Source of the DNA: Paraburkholderia dilworthii
GTDB taxonomy: Bacteria > Pseudomonadota > Gammaproteobacteria > Burkholderiales > Burkholderiaceae
NCBI RefSeq assembly: GCF_000472525.1
Contig: NZ_AWZT01000001.1
Location: forward strand, 305,962 to 369,961
DNA: 64,000 nt
Direction of reading: 5' to 3'
Shown: one piece after another, positions 8,235 through 15,169 of the stretch
Numbering within the stretch: the first letter of the stretch is position 1
How the letters are laid out: the number at the start of each line of letters is the position of its first letter
Program-made: the position numbers and the translations under genes
The notes under the pieces: model-generated
What the model was told of the DNA's origin: nothing
The model's input: only the letters and a program-made list of their open reading frames with translations
Databases searched by the model: none

Positions 8235-8256
8235 GCACCGGCGTTCGCGCCGGTGC
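8235..8256 (+). promoter_or_regulatory. Perfect hairpin between tarD and the carrier gene
   Basis: GCACCGGCG, loop TTCG, CGCCGGTGC: a perfect 9-bp stem with a UUCG tetraloop lies 25 bases after the tarD stop. No T-run follows (the next bases are A-rich). It is therefore more likely an mRNA-stabilising or processing structure that sets unequal expression of enzyme and transporter than a terminator. Confidence 0.5.
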
Positions 8257-8367
8257 CGCGCATAAAAAAAGCAATACACGCGAAATATAGCCGCGCTTGG
8301 CCACTGCAACGCATTCGCCATGAGCGCCCGCCGTTTCCACAGAAGACGCCAGTCATAGGAGACAGAC

Positions 8368-9726
8368 ATGCTGGTATCACGCGTCAGAAAATCGCTCTCG
8401 AAGCTCTATGTCCAGGTTCTAATCGGCATCGTCGCAGGCGTGCTGGTGGGACACTTCTACCCCGACATTGGATCGCAGTTGAAGCCTCTCGGAGATATCT
8501 TCATCAAGTTGATCCGGATGCTCCTCGCACCGATCATCTTCGCGTCGGTCGTCGTGGGTATCGCCCGCATGAACAATCTTCACGAAGCGGGCCGCGTCGG
8601 CGCGAAAGCGATCCTGTACTTCGAAGTTGCATCGACGATCGCGCTTGTCGTCGGAATGGTTGTCGTAAATGTAATCAAGCCGGGTAGTGGAATGAATGTC
8701 GACCCATCGCACATGGACGGCTCCGCGATCTCGATGTACACCACTGCCGCGAAACAGCACGGCATGCTCGACTTCCTGATGAGCATCGTTCCAAACAGTG
8801 TTGTGGGCGCCTTTGCGAATGGCCAGATGCTACCGGTCATTTTCTTCTCGGTTCTGCTCGCCATATCGCTCGCGAAACTGGGGCCTCGCACCGCGCCGTT
8901 CGTCGATATGCTCGACATGTTTCTCCAGGGCATGTTCGGCGTGGTGCGGATAGTCATGTACGTCGCGCCCGTTGGCGCTTTCGGCGGCATGGCGTTCACG
9001 ATCGCGAGATACGGCATTGGCACGTTGGCGTCATTCGGCCAATTGATGCTGTGTCTTTACCTGACGTCGATCTTCTTCGTGGTTGTAGTTCTCGGCTTTG
9101 TCATGAAGTTGTGTGGACTGTCGCTCTTCAAGTATCTCCGCTACATCAAGGACGAAATCCTGATTACGCTCGGTACGGCCTCGACGGAAGCCGTGTTACC
9201 TCAGATGCTGATCAAGATGGAGCGCATGGGTTGCTCGCGTCCGGTTGTGGGCATGGTGCTACCTACCGGATACACGTTCAACGCGGATGGAACGGCCATT
9301 TATCTGACGATGGCTGCTCTCTTCATTGCGCAAGCCATGAATGTGCATTTGTCAATCTGGGACCAGTTGCTTGTGCTTGGCGTCCTTCTGCTTACCTCGA
9401 AGGGTTCGGCGGGCGTTGCCGGAGCGGGGTTCGTTGCACTGGCGGCGACGCTCGCCTCGATGCACAAGATCCCGGTCGGGGGTCTGGTCTTGCTGCTTGG
9501 TGTCGATCGCTTTCTTAACGAAGCACGAGCCGTGACCAATCTGATCGGAAATGGCGTCGCCACTGTCGTCGTCGCACGGTGGGAGGGGCAACTGGACATG
9601 AAGGTTGCGCGCGCGGTGTTGAATCGTGAGAATGCCGGCGAATTGGACGATTTGCGGCCTGCTACCGGTTCGGCTACCGAGCCCGTGCCGGCGGGCGAAG
9701 CGAGCGTACGGTCGAACGCTCATTGA
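8368..9726 (+). CDS. Dicarboxylate:cation symporter (DAACS/DctA type), probable tartrate uptake
   Basis: This 452-residue inner-membrane protein belongs to the GltPh/DctA family. It has eight transmembrane helices plus two re-entrant hairpins. The HP1 serine-rich motif appears as LGTASTEAVLPQML, TM7 as GYTFNADGTAIYLTMA (the NMDGT-equivalent), and the HP2 region as LTSKGSAGVAGAGFVALAATLA. DctA proteins import C4-dicarboxylates with protons or sodium. Directly downstream of tarD, its likely substrate is D-tartrate. The start ATG follows a TAGGAGACAGAC site. The last 40 residues are a polar tail. Confidence 0.88.
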   Translation: MLVSRVRKSLSKLYVQVLIGIVAGVLVGHFYPDIGSQLKPLGDIFIKLIRMLLAPIIFASVVVGIARMNNLHEAGRVGAKAILYFEVASTIALVVGMVVVNVIKPGSGMNVDPSHMDGSAISMYTTAAKQHGMLDFLMSIVPNSVVGAFANGQMLPVIFFSVLLAISLAKLGPRTAPFVDMLDMFLQGMFGVVRIVMYVAPVGAFGGMAFTIARYGIGTLASFGQLMLCLYLTSIFFVVVVLGFVMKLCGLSLFKYLRYIKDEILITLGTASTEAVLPQMLIKMERMGCSRPVVGMVLPTGYTFNADGTAIYLTMAALFIAQAMNVHLSIWDQLLVLGVLLLTSKGSAGVAGAGFVALAATLASMHKIPVGGLVLLLGVDRFLNEARAVTNLIGNGVATVVVARWEGQLDMKVARAVLNRENAGELDDLRPATGSATEPVPAGEASVRSNAH

Positions 9727-9841
9727 ATCTTTCACCGAGGCAACCGGTGACGAAAGGGTGGGGCCATTGACGTTGCGATCCGCTATGGCCCGTCTATGCC
9801 GATTCACATGATTCCGCATTCCAGATTCGCGGCAGAACATT

Positions 9842-10900
9842 TCACGCGGTGTAGACGGCATCGACCGCATTCAGCACCAGTCCGAAGAAATCGTTGGCGG
9901 CGGCCGGATTCAACCACCGGACTACAACGGTCATGCGCCGCTCGGGTTCGATCCACGTAAAAGAACTGCCCGCGCCAACGCCGAAATAGCTCGATGCCGG
10001 CACGCTCGGAAACACTTTGCGGTCGGTATTGAGCCATACGAGATAGCCGTAGAACGGCGCGATTGCGCAAGGCGTGCGCATGCGGGCGATCCATTCGCAG
10101 GAGAGAACGCGGTGGCCGTTCACCATGCCTTCGTCGAGCAGCATCTGTGCGACCTTGAGCTGATCGTTCGCGCTCACCGACATGCCGCCGCCCCAGTGTG
10201 TGCCGCCCGGCACCGATTGCATGCGCCGCCCGTCTATCTCGACCCACGCGTTGTCGTAGCCGACCCATTGCCAGTTTTCGCTCGCGCCGGCAGGGCGCAT
10301 GATGGCTTCGCGAAACACTTCGGGCAACGGTCGACGAAACAGATGCAGCAGCGCGAGCGACAACTGGTTGATCCGCACGTCGTTGTATTCCCAGTACGTG
10401 CCGGGACGCTGTAACGGACGCAACTCGCCCTTGTTGCCATTCGGCGGCGCAGCAAAATTGACGGCCCGGTAGTGATCGGCCTGATCCGACAAACCGAAAT
10501 AGCTCCCTTGCCACTCGCTCGTTTGCTGAAGAAGTTGCGCCCATGTGACGGCCGCGTTGTGCTCGTCGTCGAAACCGATGTTGGGCACTCGCAGACGAAC
10601 CGGCTCGTCGACATCGGGGAGCAATCCGCGGTCGTGCGCGACGCCTGCGAGCAACGCGAGGTACATCTTCGCGACGCTAAAGGTCAGGTCCGCGCGATCG
10701 GGCTCGCCCCATGTACTCAACACCCGACCGTCGACGGCGATCGTGCCCGACACTGGCCCGCGGTCGTGTACGGGGCCGAGCAAGCGGTTCCACGGCGGCG
10801 GATCGTTAACATGCACACCCCAGACGCCGTCGACGTGACGATCCCAAAGTGACTCGTGTTCAACGGCAAACTGCACGGCTCGTTGCAAATCTTCTTGCAT
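9842..10900 (-). CDS. Serine hydrolase of the class C beta-lactamase / esterase EstB family
   Basis: This 352-residue cytoplasmic protein has no signal peptide, so it is unlikely to be a true beta-lactamase. The nucleophile motif SxxK is SVAK (about residues 75-78) and the second catalytic tyrosine is in EYND (about 172). The KTG-equivalent region is replaced by GVGAGSSFTW, as in EstB-type esterases and D-aminopeptidase relatives. It is the last gene of a three-gene operon with an MFS carrier and an M20 peptidase, so it probably cleaves an ester or amide bond of the imported compound. The ATG at 10900 follows AGGA at 8 bases. Confidence 0.78.
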   Translation of the reverse strand: MQEDLQRAVQFAVEHESLWDRHVDGVWGVHVNDPPPWNRLLGPVHDRGPVSGTIAVDGRVLSTWGEPDRADLTFSVAKMYLALLAGVAHDRGLLPDVDEPVRLRVPNIGFDDEHNAAVTWAQLLQQTSEWQGSYFGLSDQADHYRAVNFAAPPNGNKGELRPLQRPGTYWEYNDVRINQLSLALLHLFRRPLPEVFREAIMRPAGASENWQWVGYDNAWVEIDGRRMQSVPGGTHWGGGMSVSANDQLKVAQMLLDEGMVNGHRVLSCEWIARMRTPCAIAPFYGYLVWLNTDRKVFPSVPASSYFGVGAGSSFTWIEPERRMTVVVRWLNPAAANDFFGLVLNAVDAVYTA

Positions 10901-10942
10901 TCCAGGTTTCCTGCGATTAGCGGGTTCTACGTGATTGAGAGG

Positions 10943-12235
10943 TCAACGCGCGTTCAGCCGCGCGCGCGCCCATATGAGTGTGCCAAGGCTGACGACGGCC
11001 GCGAGCATCAGATAGAGGCCCGGCGCGAGATTGTTGCCGGTTGCCGCGATCAACGCCGCGACGGCGAGTGGCGTGAAGCCGCCGAACACCGTGGTGCCGA
11101 TGTTGTAGCCGAGCGCCATGCCGGTTGTGCGAGTGCGGGTTGGAAACAGCTCCGACATCAGCGCGGGAATCGGCGCAAAGTAGGTCGCTTTCAGCAGTGC
11201 CACCCAGACGACGGCGGCCAGCAGCGTCGCGAGCGACGGATGCGCGTTCATCAACATGAACGCCGGATAGACGGTGACCAGGAACAGCGTGCCGGCGCCC
11301 AGCATGATGCGCGTTCGGCCCACCTTGTCGGACCAGTGGCCGACCATCGGCGTGAGAACCATCATGATGAAGCCGGCCAGCAAAGTCGCAACGAAACCCG
11401 CCCACGGCGCGAGGCCCAGTTGACGCGATGCATACGTCGGCATGTACAGCAGCATGTAGTTGGCCGTGGTGGTCAGCACGAGCGCGCCGATCGACACGAG
11501 CACGCGCGACTTCTGCGTGGCCAGCAGCTCACGCACTGGCGAGGCGGCTTTATCCGCGCGCTCGAACTCCGGCGTTTCGTCGATGCGTCGGCGAATATAA
11601 AGCCCGACCGGACCGATTAGCATGCCGAACAAAAACGGAATGCGCCAGCCCCAGCCCTCCAGTTGAGGCTGTGTCAGCGTGCGGGTGAGCACCGCCCCGA
11701 ACGCGGAGGCGAGCAGCGTGCTCGCGCCCTGACTGGAGAACTGCCAGCTCGCCATGAAACCTTTGCGCTGCGGCGCATGCTCGATCAGAAACGCCGTCGA
11801 ACTGCCGAATTCGCCACCGGCGGAAAATCCTTGCAAGAGCCGCGATGCGAAAATGCCGATCGGCGCGAGCACACCGATCGACGCATACGGCGGCATCAGC
11901 GCGACGAGCCCGGTGCCGAGCGTCATCATCGCGATGGACAGCGTAAGCGATGCTTTGCGGCCCTTGCGGTCGCTGAACGAGCCGAGCACGAGCGCGCCGA
12001 CAGGCCGCGCCAGATACGACAGAGCAAAGGTGCCGAGCGTCAAAAGAAGCGACACGGTTTTGTCGTGAGCCGGAAAAAACAGCCGCGACAGAACGGTGGC
12101 GAAATAGCCGTAGACGACGAGATCGTAGAACTCGAGCGCGTTGCCGATGGACGTCGCGAGAATTAGACGCGACAGGTGCGCGTTCGATGCGGGCGCGGCG
12201 ATCGTGCCGGCCGTGGTGGCGGAATCGGTGCTCAT
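10943..12235 (-). CDS. MFS transporter, metabolite:H+ symporter (MHS/ProP-like) family
   Basis: This is a 430-residue, 12-helix carrier. The opening ATSIGNALEFYDLVVYGYFA, the GSFSDRKGRKASL loop and LLQGFSAGGEFGSSTAFLIEHAP are hallmarks of the MHS family, which imports carboxylates, betaines and similar solutes with protons. The frame is open for another 105 codons upstream, but the ATG at 12235 has an AAGGA site 8 bases away inside the M20 gene end and overlaps its stop by four bases (ATGA). Co-transcription with M20 peptidase and serine hydrolase suggests it brings in a peptide-like or amide substrate. Confidence 0.85.
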   Translation of the reverse strand: MSTDSATTAGTIAAPASNAHLSRLILATSIGNALEFYDLVVYGYFATVLSRLFFPAHDKTVSLLLTLGTFALSYLARPVGALVLGSFSDRKGRKASLTLSIAMMTLGTGLVALMPPYASIGVLAPIGIFASRLLQGFSAGGEFGSSTAFLIEHAPQRKGFMASWQFSSQGASTLLASAFGAVLTRTLTQPQLEGWGWRIPFLFGMLIGPVGLYIRRRIDETPEFERADKAASPVRELLATQKSRVLVSIGALVLTTTANYMLLYMPTYASRQLGLAPWAGFVATLLAGFIMMVLTPMVGHWSDKVGRTRIMLGAGTLFLVTVYPAFMLMNAHPSLATLLAAVVWVALLKATYFAPIPALMSELFPTRTRTTGMALGYNIGTTVFGGFTPLAVAALIAATGNNLAPGLYLMLAAVVSLGTLIWARARLNAR

Positions 12236-13680
12236 GACGGTTGTCCTTGTGCAACGTTTCGTGGAAGTTGCGATGCAGTGTTCGCGCGATGACGTGTGTC
12301 GGCATGCTGCTCGCCAAGATCCCAGAAAAGCCCTGCCATGATGCCGAGGCCTTCCCGAGCCACTGTACCTAGCAGATGCTCGTCGGGCGCATGTTGCGAG
12401 CAGCCCGGGTATGAATGCGGAACCCATAGCGTGGGCATGCCGAGTACGTCGGCGAACGCGTCGTTGGGCAAGGTGCCACCGAGATTCGGCAGCAGTACGG
12501 GCTCGACGCCCGTCGTCTGGCGCAGCGAGCGCAACGCCCACTGCACCCACGGATCGAGAGGATCGACGCGGGTCGCGGGCATGCCGCGTTCAACATCGAT
12601 ATCGACCATGCTGAAGCCGTGTTCGTCGAGATGCCGACGCACGATCTGTTCGAGGTTTTCCCAATTGGTGCCGACCACGAAGCGGATCTGCATGTGCGCA
12701 AACGCGTGCGGCGGGATGGCATTGACCGGTTTCTCGGGATTACCGGTACGGAATGCGAGCACCTCGAGATTGTTCCACCCGAACACGCGTTCGGTCGGCG
12801 TCAGGCCCGGCTCGCCGTAGTCGGCATCCACTTCCGGCTCGCCCGGATTCCCGCCCACGGCGATATCGGCGAGCGCGCGGCGGACCGCATCGGGCACGGG
12901 CGGCGGGCGCAAACCTTCAACGAGGATGCGGCCGTCCGTGTCGACCATCGAAGCGATCGCGTTGGCTAGTACGACGGCGGGATTGCGCAACAAGCCGCCC
13001 CAATTGCCCGAATGATGGCCGCCGTCGCGCAGCTTTACGTCGAGGCGGAAGTTCACGAGGCCGCGCGAGCCGAGGAACAGTGTCGGACGTCCTGCCGCGA
13101 GGCGAGGGCCGTCCGAGGCGATCAGGACGTCGGCGGCCAGTTCGTCGCGCAACTGTGCGCAAACCGCGTGTAGACCCGGCGAGCCCACTTCCTCGCCGGT
13201 TTCGAACAGCACTTTCAGATTGAAGCCGAGCTTGCCGCCGCGTGCATCCAGCACCGCTTTTAGCGCCGCCAGGTTGATGCTGTGCTGGCCCTTGTTGTCG
13301 GCGGTGCCGCGTCCGTACCAGCGGTCGCCCTCGACCGTCACCCGCCACGGTCCCAGGCCATCGCGCCACTGGGCGTCGTAGCCGCGCACCACGTCGCCGT
13401 GGCCGTAGCTCAGCACGGTCGGCAGCCCGTCGCCCTCGTGCCGGTGTCCCACGAGAAACGGCCCGGCTCCCGCAGCGGGATTCTCGACGATGCGGCAAGT
13501 GAAGCCCAATTCCGTCAGCGTCGGCGTGATTTCGTCGCTCAGATAAGCGTGCAGACGCGCGCCGCTGTCGGCTTCCTGGCTTTCGGTGCGAAGCGCGACG
13601 CGGCGCTGCAGGTCATCGAGAAAGCGGCCGGAGTCGTACTGATCCGTCGCCTGGTGGATTGCGGTGTCACGTGTCAACAT
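12232..13680 (-). CDS. M20 family metallopeptidase / amidohydrolase
   Basis: This is a 482-residue di-zinc hydrolase of the M20 (dapE/carboxypeptidase G2/dipeptidase) family. Metal-binding blocks are SYGHGDVVRGYDAQW (first His), YGRGTADNKGQHSINL (bridging Asp) and LFETGEEVGSPGL (catalytic Glu pair), with the lid/dimerisation domain roughly residues 215-340. It would cleave a peptide or N-acyl/N-carbamoyl bond in the cytoplasm. It is the first gene of the operon M20-MFS-hydrolase, and a LysR gene is divergent 189 bases away. The exact substrate cannot be read from the sequence. Confidence 0.85.
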   Translation of the reverse strand: MLTRDTAIHQATDQYDSGRFLDDLQRRVALRTESQEADSGARLHAYLSDEITPTLTELGFTCRIVENPAAGAGPFLVGHRHEGDGLPTVLSYGHGDVVRGYDAQWRDGLGPWRVTVEGDRWYGRGTADNKGQHSINLAALKAVLDARGGKLGFNLKVLFETGEEVGSPGLHAVCAQLRDELAADVLIASDGPRLAAGRPTLFLGSRGLVNFRLDVKLRDGGHHSGNWGGLLRNPAVVLANAIASMVDTDGRILVEGLRPPPVPDAVRRALADIAVGGNPGEPEVDADYGEPGLTPTERVFGWNNLEVLAFRTGNPEKPVNAIPPHAFAHMQIRFVVGTNWENLEQIVRRHLDEHGFSMVDIDVERGMPATRVDPLDPWVQWALRSLRQTTGVEPVLLPNLGGTLPNDAFADVLGMPTLWVPHSYPGCSQHAPDEHLLGTVAREGLGIMAGLFWDLGEQHADTRHRANTASQLPRNVAQGQPS

Positions 13681-13719
13681 GGTTCCCCGAATTGCGCGCC
13701 GCAGCGCGAGCGGTTAATA

Positions 13720-13749
13720 AGGACGAAGACAAAAAGGACGAAGACAAAA
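13720..13749. repeat. Two-copy 15-bp tandem repeat in the M20/LysR divergent region
   Basis: AGGACGAAGACAAAA occurs twice head to tail (13720-13734 and 13735-13749) in the promoter region of the M20 operon. It may be a replication slippage product or two regulator half-sites on the same DNA face. The 15-bp period is not a whole number of helical turns. Confidence 0.6.
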
Positions 13750-13836
13750 CAACGAAGCCGGGAGCGAAAAGGAAGCATTTCTGCAATCCTGGCGCGGACG
13801 ATATTTGTGGACAATTACAATATTTGGCACCGATCG

Positions 13837-13851
13837 TTGCCGAAACGGCAA
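13837..13851. promoter_or_regulatory. LysR-type T-N11-A operator candidate
   Basis: TTGCCGAAACGGCAA is a perfect 6-bp inverted repeat with a 3-base centre and contains the T-N11-A core of LTTR sites. It sits 19 bases before the LysR start codon and about 155 bases from the divergent M20 gene, the expected place for autoregulation. Confidence 0.5.
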
Positions 13852-13869
13852 AGGGGCAGCTCGACGGAT

Positions 13870-14790
13870 ATGGACAACACCGCATTGCGTTATTTTCTGG
13901 AGGTGGCTCGCAGCGGTTCGCTCAGCCAGGCATCCACCCGGTTGTTTGTGGCCGTGTCCGCGCTGAGCCGGCAGATTGCGAAGCTCGAGGAAGAGGTCGG
14001 GGCGGCGCTTTTCGAGCGGCACCCGCGTGGAATGGTATTGAGCGATGCTGGGCGTTTGCTGGCCGAACATGCGCAGCGCAGTCTGCTCGACGCCGGGCGT
14101 GTGACGGAGGAAATCCGCGGGTTGACCAACGGCGGGCGCGCGACGATTCGCGTGGCGAGTTCAGAAGGCGTCGCGCCGCATTTTTTGCCGCAAGTATTCG
14201 CGGGCTTTCTGAAGACCCATCCGGCGACGCATTTCCAGCTCGACGTAGCCGCGCCGTCGGTCGCGACGCAGCGTGTACGCGAAGGCACCGCCGACATCGC
14301 CGTGTGTTTCAGCATCGCGCCGGAGAAGGACATCAACGTCGTGTACTCGCAGCGCGCTCCGATCTTTGCGCTTGTCCGGCGTGATCATCCGCTTTGCGAG
14401 CGTGATTCAGTGTCGCTCGCGGACCTTTTGCCGTGGCCGTTCGCGATCAACAATACGGGCGTGACGATCCGCCAGTTATTCGACATTGCGTGCAGTCTCG
14501 AAGGGCTCGTATTCGACCCCGTGTTCGTGAGCAACTATCACCCGGCACTGCAAAGCTTTGTGCGCCATACCGATGCGGTGACGTTGACCGGGCTGCTGAC
14601 AGTACGCAGCCGGTTGGCCGCCGATGGACTTGCCGCGCTGCCGATTCGCAATCCCGCATTACACCAGCGCACGCTTCAGATCCAGACGATGGCGGGTCGA
14701 GCGTTGCCGGCCGCGATGCGGGCGTTTCTTCAGATGCTGACGGGGGCGATTGATGATCCCGGTTCAACCATGGGCAACTCGAATTCGTGA
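13870..14790 (+). CDS. LysR-family transcriptional regulator (divergent from M20 operon)
   Basis: This is a 306-residue LTTR. The N-terminal HTH spans about residues 3-62 (LRYFLEVARSGSLSQASTRL..VSALSRQIAKLEEEVGAALFERHPRG), followed by the effector-binding domain (RIASSEGVAPHF-like strand, then VREGTADIAVCFSIAPE). The frame is open far upstream, but the ATG at 13870 gives the canonical LTTR start MDNTALRYF. It presumably controls the M20-MFS-hydrolase operon. The C-terminus ends in DPGSTMGNSNS immediately before an IS6-type transposase relic, so the natural tail may have been altered by that insertion. Confidence 0.83.
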   Translation: MDNTALRYFLEVARSGSLSQASTRLFVAVSALSRQIAKLEEEVGAALFERHPRGMVLSDAGRLLAEHAQRSLLDAGRVTEEIRGLTNGGRATIRVASSEGVAPHFLPQVFAGFLKTHPATHFQLDVAAPSVATQRVREGTADIAVCFSIAPEKDINVVYSQRAPIFALVRRDHPLCERDSVSLADLLPWPFAINNTGVTIRQLFDIACSLEGLVFDPVFVSNYHPALQSFVRHTDAVTLTGLLTVRSRLAADGLAALPIRNPALHQRTLQIQTMAGRALPAAMRAFLQMLTGAIDDPGSTMGNSNS

Positions 14791-14802
14791 CGCCGGCAAG
14801 GC

Positions 14803-14934
14803 TATCGTGGTGTGCGCCAGCCCCAGTCCGCGCTCGGCCATCATCTCGACCCGATCGCGCAGGCTGGGCTTGTCGCGAGGGTGCCAACGCGTGCATAGAA
14901 CAATGATCTTACGGTCAGAATGCCGACAATCGAA
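14803..14934 (-). pseudogene. IS6-family transposase N-terminal relic
   Basis: Read on the minus strand, 44 codons without a stop give a peptide containing CRHSDRKIIVLCTRWHPRD and LRDRVEMMAERGLGLAHTTI. This is the HTH/zinc-ribbon start of IS6 (IS240/IS26-type) transposases (RWYLRxxLSxRDLVEMMAERGLxLxHTTI). It is preceded by a stop and runs into the LysR 3' end, so both ends and the whole DDE domain are missing. It marks an old insertion or recombination junction between the M20/LysR block and the soe block. Confidence 0.7.
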
Positions 14935-15169
14935 TTAGCCCCTTCATACCTTTGCGCTTGCTCATCATCGGCTGCCTGTTTGTCAGACGGACTACTTTTG
15001 CCGAGTGCCCGAGCCTGTTTGCACTGAACCAGACGTTGTGTGTCCAGCGCGGATAACGCCGTTCGTCGGCGGAAAGTATCGGGAAAGCCGATATTTTTCG
15101 TCCGGAATGGCGATTTTTATTTTGCGTTATCCCCCTATACGCTGGTAAGCACTCAGCCTAGGGAGGCTC
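14935..15169. other. Upstream region of soeA
   Basis: These 235 bases separate the transposase relic from soeA. I see AT-rich tracts (TATTTTTCG, GATTTTTATTTTG) and a TATACG -10-like hexamer about 40 bases before the start codon, with no good -35 box. The ribosome site is GGGAGG. No gene or strong palindrome was found. Confidence 0.4.

Noticed and set aside
6990..8369. 459-codon minus-strand open frame antisense to tarD
   Set aside because: It covers the whole of tarD, whose catalytic residues are intact on the plus strand, and its own sequence shows no recognisable domain.
9732..9750. Terminator after the tartrate carrier (TCACCG/CGGTGA)
   Set aside because: The stem is short, the loop is 7 bases and no T-run follows; too weak to list as a terminator.
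13720..13749. Possible CRISPR-like repeat
   Set aside because: There are only two copies of 15 bases with no spacer, so it is a simple tandem duplication.
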